From Acidobacteriota bacterium (GTDB lineage: Bacteria; Acidobacteriota; Terriglobia; UBA7540), in assembly GCA_021827245.1 (NCBI GenBank), contig JAKAWN010000202.1:1-11658 (forward strand): a stretch of DNA of 11,658 nt. The letters run 5' to 3'. Position 1 is the stretch's first letter. Each line of letters begins with the position of its first letter. Made by a program: the position numbers and the translations under genes. Shown piece after piece: positions 6,781 through 11,658 of this stretch. Under the pieces are notes generated by a model. It was given only the letters and a program-made list of their open reading frames with translations. It ran no database searches and had not been told where the DNA came from.

Positions 6781-8448
6781 TCACTTGATCTTTTTTGCCG
6801 GCATGTCGCGCCCGCCCTGATGAAGAACGAGGCTGGTGACGTGGCTTCCAGAATCCTTCACAAAGGTAATTTGGGCATCCACAACCTTATAGAAAAACTC
6901 CGACGCAGATTCCGGAAAAATCGGCGCACTCGGTTGTCCGGTCGCCTGTGCCTGCAGTTGATCGCCCGCCAGCGTGATAGTGATGACAAAATCAGGCGCA
7001 AGCTCGTACTTCCCAACGTATCTTTCCAAGACACTGACCGGCATCGAAATCGTTTTGGGAAACGCAGGTACCGTGTTGCTGATCTTTTTCCCCGGTACGC
7101 CCTGCCCGTTCTGGTGCAGGACGAGGCCGGTCACGTCGCCCTTGGCGCTCGTCACAAAACTGAGCTGGGCATCAACCACCTTGTAGAAAAACTTAAGCTT
7201 GGACTCCGGAAAAATCGCAACGCTCGGTTGGTCGGTCGCCTGTGCCTCCAGTTGATCGCCCGTTCGCCTGATAGTGATGATGAATTTGGGAGCAAGCTGA
7301 TACTGCCCCACAAACTTCTGGAGTTCATCAGGCTGCATGGCGATTGCCTTACGTTCCCGGGGGATTTCATATTTCTTTCCAAACAGGATGGCGGCGAGCG
7401 CCCGGCCGACGGCGCCGACTTCAGGAGAGGTTACGTTGTCGAGCACAATGATGTAAGCATCGTCATCGGGAAACCAACTGTTGAGTGAGGTGAACCCTTC
7501 GATTCCGCCACCGTGCGAAATCTCCTTATGGCCGTACTCTGTGGAAATGACCCACCCGAAGCCGTAATGGGCCTTAAGAGGTCCGCCCATCGATACCTGT
7601 GGCGCCAACATTTCATCCAGCAATTTTCTGGGAATCAGCTTGCCCGCGTGAAGAGCACGATCCCATTTATAGAGATCGAGGACCGTTGAATAGAGCGCGC
7701 CGGCACTGAAGGGCACCGTCATGTTCACGTATCGCGACGGCTTGTATCCGCTCGGGGTATAGGTGTAACCTTGCGCGTGGATTTTGGCAGTAGGATGGCT
7801 CTTGTCGTAGCCGCTATCCTCCATTTCAAGCGGTTGGAAAATGTTCTTCTGCAGAAAGTCCTGGTAAGTCGTGCCGGAAACACGCTGAATGATGTAGCCA
7901 AGCACCTCGTAGCCCGAATTGCTGTAACTGAACTTTGTGCCAGGTTTGAAATCGAGCGGCTTGTCCTTGAAGAGCGCAAGGAGCTCGGTAGGCGTGGTCG
8001 GCTGGCTTTCCTCCTTCAAGTAGTTGGGAAATGATGTGAAATTGGGGATGCCGGAAGTGTGCGTGAGCAGATTGTATATCGTGATCGGTTGCCAGTCCTT
8101 GGGGCAATCCGGCACGTATTCGCAAATATGGTCCTGGACGTTCAGTTTGCCCTTTGCCACGAGCTGGAGAATGGCCATCGCGGTAAATTGTTTCGTGATC
8201 GACCCGATTCGAAATTCCGTCTGCGGCGTGTTTGGGATTCCGAGCTCTTCGTTAGCCATCCCATAGCCCTTGCTCACGATCACCTCGCCGTGTAGCGCCA
8301 CCAGGATCGACCCCATAAAGTGGTCAATCTTCATGCTGGCTTGCATGTACTGGTCGATCTTCGATTGCAAATTCCGCGTCCGGCTGGCGCAACTGGCCAG
8401 GAGCAATACGAAGGGAAAGAATAGAATCAATCCAGATGAGCGCTTCAT
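6781..8448 (-). CDS. Serine hydrolase (class C beta-lactamase / penicillin-binding-like) lipoprotein with two tandem C-terminal domains
   Basis: This is a 555-residue protein. The start chosen is ATG 8448 because GGGGAG lies six bases upstream and a lipoprotein signal follows at once: basic start, hydrophobic core and lipobox L17-A18-S19-C20. The catalytic domain (about 30-365) has the class C/esterase triad motifs: S83-I-T-K86 in IGSITKQFT, Y175-S-N177, and H312-G-G314 in SHGGGIEGF. Such proteins are D-aminopeptidases, esterases or peptidoglycan-acting enzymes, and sequence does not separate these. Two copies of an approximately 81-residue DUF3471-like beta domain follow (376-456 and 474-554), beginning FVGQYxLAP and YVGKYxLAP. 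They match at about 50 of 81 positions with a constant offset of 98 residues. The gene points at GH106 on the same strand with no terminator seen between them, so cotranscription is possible. A longer frame from 8604 adds 52 residues with no support. Confidence 0.9.
   Translation of the reverse strand: MKRSSGLILFFPFVLLLASCASRTRNLQSKIDQYMQASMKIDHFMGSILVALHGEVIVSKGYGMANEELGIPNTPQTEFRIGSITKQFTAMAILQLVAKGKLNVQDHICEYVPDCPKDWQPITIYNLLTHTSGIPNFTSFPNYLKEESQPTTPTELLALFKDKPLDFKPGTKFSYSNSGYEVLGYIIQRVSGTTYQDFLQKNIFQPLEMEDSGYDKSHPTAKIHAQGYTYTPSGYKPSRYVNMTVPFSAGALYSTVLDLYKWDRALHAGKLIPRKLLDEMLAPQVSMGGPLKAHYGFGWVISTEYGHKEISHGGGIEGFTSLNSWFPDDDAYIIVLDNVTSPEVGAVGRALAAILFGKKYEIPRERKAIAMQPDELQKFVGQYQLAPKFIITIRRTGDQLEAQATDQPSVAIFPESKLKFFYKVVDAQLSFVTSAKGDVTGLVLHQNGQGVPGKKISNTVPAFPKTISMPVSVLERYVGKYELAPDFVITITLAGDQLQAQATGQPSAPIFPESASEFFYKVVDAQITFVKDSGSHVTSLVLHQGGRDMPAKKIK
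6787..7029 (-). repeat. Second copy of the tandem DUF3471-like domain repeat
   Basis: This encodes residues 474-554 of the serine hydrolase. It repeats 7081-7323 at a constant 294-base period with no insertion or deletion. The protein copies share the blocks IFPES and FFYKVVDAQ plus LVLHQ and KKI, and the DNA is visibly alike, for example GATCTTTTT near the end of both copies. Confidence 0.8.
7081..7323 (-). repeat. First copy of the tandem DUF3471-like domain repeat
   Basis: This encodes residues 376-456 of the serine hydrolase. By my count about 50 of 81 residues are identical to the second copy, so the pair arose by an in-frame internal duplication that has since diverged. A 17-residue linker joins the copies. 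Confidence 0.8.
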
Positions 8449-8467
8449 TAAACGCTCCCCCGCGCAA

Positions 8468-8488
8468 CGCCGCCGCTCACGGGCGGCG
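8468..8488 (-). promoter_or_regulatory. GC hairpin in the serine hydrolase leader
   Basis: CGCCGCC (8468-8474) and GGCGGCG (8482-8488) form a perfect seven-pair stem with a seven-base loop. It ends seven bases before the Shine-Dalgarno GGGGAG of the serine hydrolase. In the mRNA it would stand directly in front of the ribosome binding site, so an effect on translation is possible. The role is inferred. Confidence 0.45.
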
Positions 8489-8490
8489 CA

Positions 8491-8536
8491 ATATAGTGCG
8501 ATCTGCGCGAGCGCGAATTCAAGACCCACACTATAT
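8491..8536. repeat. ATATAGTG / CACTATAT inverted repeat
   Basis: Two perfect 8-base arms, ATATAGTG at 8491-8498 and CACTATAT at 8529-8536, are separated by 30 bases. The arms are 38 bases apart start to start, which is neither a tight hairpin nor a simple operator but could place two protein-binding sites on nearly the same helical face. Each arm also contains a -10-like sequence on one strand. Confidence 0.4.
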
Positions 8537-8649
8537 ACCGCAAAAACTACGAAGAAAACAGTTTTGGATCCTGACCTCTGAGTACCGAGATCTGAGTTGG
8601 CCATAAAGACCTTAAATTGAAGGCCGAATTTTCGCAGATCGAGGCTGAA

Positions 8650-8667
8650 ATCCTTCGTGGCAAGGAT
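8650..8667 (+). repeat. Inverted repeat ATCCTT-N6-AAGGAT
   Basis: This is a perfect six-base inverted repeat with a six-base loop, five bases before the -10-like TATAAG (8672-8677). It could be a regulator binding site or an RNA hairpin, depending on where transcription starts. Confidence 0.4.
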
Positions 8668-8673
8668 GCAGTA

Positions 8674-8700
8674 TAAGCTGAGTTTTCAGAGGCCAGCTTA
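8674..8700 (+). repeat. Inverted repeat TAAGCTG-N13-CAGCTTA
   Basis: These are perfect seven-base arms (8674-8680 and 8694-8700) around 13 bases. Allowing one extra base, the match extends outward to TAT on the left and ATA on the right. It overlaps the TATAAG -10-like string. No T-run follows, so it is not a simple terminator. Confidence 0.4.
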
Positions 8701-8713
8701 ATATGATCGGAGG

Positions 8714-8727
8714 AGCCTCGGCAGGCT
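8714..8727 (+). repeat. Small hairpin AGCCT-CGGC-AGGCT
   Basis: A five-pair stem closes a four-base loop, the third inverted repeat in less than 80 bases upstream of the MtaA-like gene. Alone it could occur by chance; its value is in the cluster. Confidence 0.3.
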
Positions 8728-8846
8728 GGGAGCTTTCAACGCGAAGGCAGTTCGCGTATCATTTTGCGCAGAGACAGAGTTGAATGCAGATAGCCCAGGA
8801 TGAACGAGTCCCAGCGAACGGGATTCCTTATGGAGGTCAGAGAACA

Positions 8847-9881
8847 ATGAACTCACTTCAACGCGTCCAAGCGGTCCTGAGAGGTCAAACACCGGACCTC
8901 GTACCGGTGTGCCTGCACAACTTCATGATGGCTGCTCGCGAAGCGGCGATCCCCATGGAAAGATACCGCACCGACCCCCAAGCCATCGCACGCGCGCACC
9001 TGACGGCGTTGGAGAAATACGGGCATGATTGCATCCTCATCGACACGGATACCACCATGCTGGCAGAGGCGATGGGGGCAAAATCGAAATGCGCGCCCGA
9101 CGAACCTGGACGCATTATGGCGCCGGCTATTCAAAGTCTTGAGGAAGTTGACCGGCTCAAAGTCGTGAACCCCCAAACCGACGGGCGAATCCCGGCTCTT
9201 ATCGAATCAATCCGGCTGATCAACAAGCAGGTCGGGGGTGAGGTTGCCATCCGCGGGAACGCAGACCAGGCAGCCTTCTCTCTGGCCTGTTTGGTCCGGG
9301 GGATTGAAGATTTCCTGGTAGAGCTTGCCTTGGATCCCGACAACCCTGCAATCCACAAATTGCTTGAGGTTTGCTACCAGAGCCACTTGGCCGTCCATCG
9401 CGCCCTTTCCAAGGCGGGGGCGCATTTCACATCGATGGGCGACAGCCTCGCGGGCCCCGATGTAACTTCGCCGAAAATGTTCGAGCGATTCGCCCTCCCT
9501 TACCACGTGCGGCTGGTTAAAGACCTGGCGGCAGAGGGCATTGTTGTCGTCATCCACATATGTGGGAACACGACAAAGATTCTCGATCTCCTTGCGGAAT
9601 ATGACCCCTGCGGCTTCGAACTGGATTACAAAACTGACGCCCAGCGGGCAAAGCAGACCGTAGGCTCGCACCATGTGTTGTTTGGAAACATCGACCCCAG
9701 CGGAGTTATTGCGCGCGGAACGCCTGAAGAAGTTCGAGAGTCTACACGCCAACTGATCGCGGTATGGAAGCCAGGAGCGCGCTTCGTTTTGAACGCTGGA
9801 TGTGCGCTTCCTCCAACCACGCCTCCAGAAAACGTCCGGGCAATGATCGAAACGGCACGGCAGGAGGGCGCGTACAAGTAG
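8847..9881 (+). CDS. MtaA/CmuA-type UroD-superfamily methyltransferase
   Basis: This 344-residue cytoplasmic protein starts at ATG 8847 in MNSLQRVQAVLRGQTPD, the normal opening of UroD-fold methyltransferases. An in-frame ATG at 8784 would add 21 residues that look unrelated. GGAGG at 8832-8836 is ten bases from the chosen start, slightly far. The zinc motif of the MtaA branch is complete: H237-I-C239-G, and C319 in NAGCALPPTTPPENV. In this branch zinc activates a thiol or another acceptor for methyl transfer from a methylcorrinoid protein. True HemE enzymes lack this Cys pattern, so heme synthesis is unlikely. Further family features are the acidic SMGDSLAG loop (196-202) and FGNIDPSG (279-286). 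With a corrinoid protein gene on the facing strand, a methylcorrinoid:acceptor (MT-II) role is the best guess. The methyl acceptor (tetrahydrofolate, coenzyme M or other) cannot be told. Confidence 0.88.
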   Translation: MNSLQRVQAVLRGQTPDLVPVCLHNFMMAAREAAIPMERYRTDPQAIARAHLTALEKYGHDCILIDTDTTMLAEAMGAKSKCAPDEPGRIMAPAIQSLEEVDRLKVVNPQTDGRIPALIESIRLINKQVGGEVAIRGNADQAAFSLACLVRGIEDFLVELALDPDNPAIHKLLEVCYQSHLAVHRALSKAGAHFTSMGDSLAGPDVTSPKMFERFALPYHVRLVKDLAAEGIVVVIHICGNTTKILDLLAEYDPCGFELDYKTDAQRAKQTVGSHHVLFGNIDPSGVIARGTPEEVRESTRQLIAVWKPGARFVLNAGCALPPTTPPENVRAMIETARQEGAYK

Positions 9882-9995
9882 ACCGAAGACAATGAACCGA
9901 ATGATGCGCCCCTCTTGCCAGGTCAGGAAGAATTCATCGACAGGGAACCATTTGCAGGTTGACTCAAGATCGTTGGCGGAACATGATTTCCAAAA

Positions 9996-11267
9996 TCAAA
10001 GCGGATAACGCCCACACGCGCGGACACTTTCGTACATCGCCATAACGTTCTCGGCTGGCACGCGAGCCTGCACGTTATGCGTGGTGTTGAAAACGTACCC
10101 GCCCGATTGTCCGAAAATCTTCAGCCGCGCACAAACTTCCTGCCGGACTTCTTCTGGCGTGCCGAAGGGAAGTGTTCGCTGAGTATCAACGCCGCCGCCC
10201 CAAAAGGTTACCCGGTCGCCGAATTCCTTCTTCAGCTCTTCTGGCGCCATGCCGGCGGCAGAACACTGAACCGGGTTGACGATGTCAAAACCTGCGTCGA
10301 TAAAGTCCGGCAGCAGCGCGCGAACTGAGCCGCAGGAATGGATGAAGCATTTCCATCGAGTGTTCTTATGAATCCAGTTGTTAACCTCCCGGTGAAACGG
10401 CTTGAAAAGGTCGCGATAAGATTTCACGGAAATGAAAGGACCGTTCTGCTGGCCAAAGTCGGTCCCTGAAACAAAGACCGCCGTCACGCGATTGCCGACG
10501 GCCGCGTAGACTTTCTCAAGGTTTCTGATGCCGATTTCACACTGCCGCTCAAAGATTTTGTAAACATAATCGCGCCGCGCGACGGTGCTGATGTACCACT
10601 CCTCGATGTCGCGAATGCCCTTCGGATGTTTCAGCCATGGTGCGGGCACGAGCGCAATATCGCCAAAACCAGTACCACCAAAGTTGCCCAGGATGGCTTT
10701 GTCGGTTTCGGTCGATAAACGTTCTGCTTCGTACCGGAGAAAATCGAGATCATCCGTGTTGATGGGGCCGAATTCCTCCAGGTTGTCTTCCACGTTCAGA
10801 TTGTCATCGTCAACGGGCGGCTGGCGCACAACGGAGTCAAAGTAAAATCCGCCTTTGGGCATGCGTCCGCTGGCGGGAACGGACTTGTCGCCCTCCGGGT
10901 ACATCAGGATGTCCCCGTTCGCGTCGGGCTCGGTGTTGAAACCCTCGGGAACCAGCACTGGCGTGCCTCCGAAAGTGGTCCAAGGCTTCCAGCCTTCGTT
11001 TTTGAAACCAAACATCGTCGCTGGTTTTCCCAGTCCCACAACGTCGACTCCAAGCGCCGCCATGAGGTCTGTCTTGATTTCCCCAAGCATCTGGTAGGGC
11101 TCCGTGACTTTGACAGGAGTTCCCGGCTCGTCGAGACGGAGCGCCTGGCGAAGATTGTAAACGGTATCAACCTGCATCCCGGTCACCGTGCTTGCCCCCA
11201 GGTCCAGCGGAACGCGGTCCGGCTCTTTGTGTTCAAGCGCCATCTCTACTCGCTCGCGTGAGGTCAT
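9996..11267 (-). CDS. UroD-superfamily protein, candidate substrate:corrinoid methyltransferase
   Basis: This is a 423-residue cytoplasmic protein. ATG 11267 has AAGGAG seven bases upstream. It opens TSRERVEMALEHKEPDRVPLD, typical of the UroD fold. H310-S-C312-G matches the HxCG half of the zinc site, but where MtaA has a Cys this protein has T396-H397-N-V-Q, then PAENV. H397 may take the third ligand position. Compared with the 344-residue relative it has extra sequence around 100-170, including the run RMPKGGFYFD. This longer form is a distinct clade, often labelled only uroporphyrinogen decarboxylase-like. Some O-demethylase substrate:corrinoid (MT-I) proteins belong to this superfamily, and the gene lies 68 bases downstream of a corrinoid carrier on the same strand. 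This suggests it moves a methyl group from an unknown methylated substrate to that carrier. Fold strong, reaction inferred. Confidence 0.85.
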   Translation of the reverse strand: MTSRERVEMALEHKEPDRVPLDLGASTVTGMQVDTVYNLRQALRLDEPGTPVKVTEPYQMLGEIKTDLMAALGVDVVGLGKPATMFGFKNEGWKPWTTFGGTPVLVPEGFNTEPDANGDILMYPEGDKSVPASGRMPKGGFYFDSVVRQPPVDDDNLNVEDNLEEFGPINTDDLDFLRYEAERLSTETDKAILGNFGGTGFGDIALVPAPWLKHPKGIRDIEEWYISTVARRDYVYKIFERQCEIGIRNLEKVYAAVGNRVTAVFVSGTDFGQQNGPFISVKSYRDLFKPFHREVNNWIHKNTRWKCFIHSCGSVRALLPDFIDAGFDIVNPVQCSAAGMAPEELKKEFGDRVTFWGGGVDTQRTLPFGTPEEVRQEVCARLKIFGQSGGYVFNTTHNVQARVPAENVMAMYESVRACGRYPL

Positions 11268-11335
11268 CGCTTATCTCCTTCTGTCAGGCTGCTCAGTACA
11301 TGGGGCAGGCGTTTCTGCACTTCCATATGCCGGCA

Positions 11336-11658
11336 TTATGCCGCGACCAGGCTTCGCGCCAGGTCCACGGCGGCAGGAGCGTCCTTACCATAGCCGTCCG
11401 CCCCGATCGACCGCGCCCAACTCTCCGTCACCGGCGCGCCCCCCACCATCACCTTCACCCGCTCCCGCAAACCGGCGGCGCTCAGGGCTTCGATCCCGGC
11501 CTTCATGTTCACCATCGTGGTGGTCAGCAGCGCCGACATGGCCACCAGCTCCGCATGGTGCTCCCGAACCGCCTCCACAATCTTTTCCGGCGAAACATCG
11601 GCCCCCAGATCAACGATGCGGAAGCCGGCGCTCTCCAGCATCATGGCCACAATGAGAT
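11336..11658 (-). CDS. Corrinoid-binding methyltransferase protein (MtaC/MtbC-like), C-terminal part
   Basis: This is partial: the gene enters from the right edge and about 107 residues are visible, ending at TAA 11336. The fragment is the Rossmann-like B12-binding domain. Reading from the edge, LIVAMMLESAGF-DLGADVSPE is what normally follows the cobalt-ligand motif DxHDIGKN, so the His should lie just outside the window. Inside are the SxL motif in MSALLTTTM and the GG of VMVGGAPVT about 28 residues later, both of which line the cobalamin tail pocket, then a family-like C-terminus ADGYGKDAPAAVDLARSL. Such carriers shuttle methyl groups between two methyltransferases. The apparent GTG at 11650 is not a real start because the same frame stays open to the edge with conserved residues. 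It is followed after 68 bases by the UroD-like gene, probably one operon. Confidence 0.9.
   Translation of the reverse strand, partial: LIVAMMLESAGFRIVDLGADVSPEKIVEAVREHHAELVAMSALLTTTMVNMKAGIEALSAAGLRERVKVMVGGAPVTESWARSIGADGYGKDAPAAVDLARSLVAA

Larger units (their letters stand above)
8449..8846. other. Divergent intergenic region, 398 bases, rich in inverted repeats
   Basis: This lies between the serine hydrolase (leftward) and the MtaA-like gene (rightward), so both promoters should be here. I could not find a convincing -35/-10 pair for either; the best -10-like strings are TATAAG (8672-8677, rightward) and TATAGT (8535 to 8530, leftward), both with poor -35 partners. Five inverted repeats are listed separately. 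I looked for a cobalamin riboswitch B12 box by eye and saw none. Upstream frame extensions of both flanking genes run into this region but lack ribosome binding sites and family similarity. Confidence 0.6.

Noticed and set aside
8449..8604. 52-residue N-terminal extension of the serine hydrolase
   Set aside because: The lipoprotein signal begins exactly at the ATG at 8448, which has a good ribosome binding site. The extension would bury that signal and covers the hairpin and inverted repeat.
8784..8846. 21-residue N-terminal extension of the MtaA-like protein
   Set aside because: The family-typical start is MNSLQRVQ at 8847 with GGAGG upstream. The extra residues look unlike the family.
8449..8846. 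Cobalamin riboswitch upstream of the methyltransferase gene
   Set aside because: It was expected from the corrinoid context, but I saw no B12-box-like sequence. A covariance-model search (Rfam cobalamin family) would settle it.
8847..9881. Reading the UroD-fold genes as heme-synthesis uroporphyrinogen decarboxylase (HemE)
   Set aside because: The HxCG plus later Cys (or His) zinc pattern and the neighbouring corrinoid protein indicate methyltransferases. There are no other heme genes nearby.
9984..9998. TGATTT-CCA-AAATCA inverted repeat at the stop codon of the 423-residue gene, considered as a terminator
   Set aside because: The stem is short and AT-rich with a three-base loop and no following T-run. 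It overlaps the stop codon, so I did not call it.
11327..11336. Ten-base palindrome ATGCCGGCAT just after the corrinoid gene
   Set aside because: It has no loop or T-run and no regulator context. It is a restriction-site-like palindrome and can occur by chance.

Overview
The window carries seven genes, six complete and one cut by the right edge. None shows a frameshift or internal stop. There are no tRNA or rRNA genes, insertion sequences, CRISPR arrays or phage genes. The base composition looks moderately GC-rich by eye (not computed). Non-ATG starts (GTG, TTG) have good Shine-Dalgarno sites. The mix of a Tat-exported GH106 rhamnosidase-like enzyme, a lipoprotein serine hydrolase with a repeated C-terminal domain, and UroD-superfamily methyltransferases beside a corrinoid protein suggests a free-living, polysaccharide-using bacterium. 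Acidobacteriota is my first guess, with Planctomycetota or Verrucomicrobiota possible. This is an inference from gene content only.

Layout. Left arm, + strand: a cytoplasmic YfcE-like metallophosphoesterase (186-893), then an exported metallo-beta-lactamase-fold hydrolase flanked by two cadherin-like beta-sandwich domains (985-2475). The second gene has its own sigma70-like promoter and a likely intrinsic terminator. Centre, - strand: a serine hydrolase lipoprotein (8448-6781) followed after 109 bases by a very large GH106 protein (6671-2655). The GH106 start is probably a TTG seven codons inside the longest reading frame. Right arm: a + strand MtaA/CmuA-type UroD-fold methyltransferase (8847-9881) faces a - strand pair, a corrinoid-binding protein (off the right edge to 11336) followed by a 423-residue UroD-like protein (11267-9996).

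How the genes may work together. The right arm looks like the core of a corrinoid-dependent methyl-transfer or O-demethylation pathway: a candidate substrate:corrinoid methyltransferase, the corrinoid carrier, and a candidate methylcorrinoid:acceptor methyltransferase. The centre looks like export-targeted carbohydrate processing. Some plant and microbial polysaccharides contain both rhamnose and O-methyl sugars, so one testable idea is that the arms act in sequence: glycan breakdown outside, demethylation of a released methoxylated product inside. Nothing in the sequence proves that link; the modules could be independent neighbours. The 398-base intergenic region between the divergent serine hydrolase and methyltransferase genes holds five inverted repeats and is the most structured non-coding stretch.
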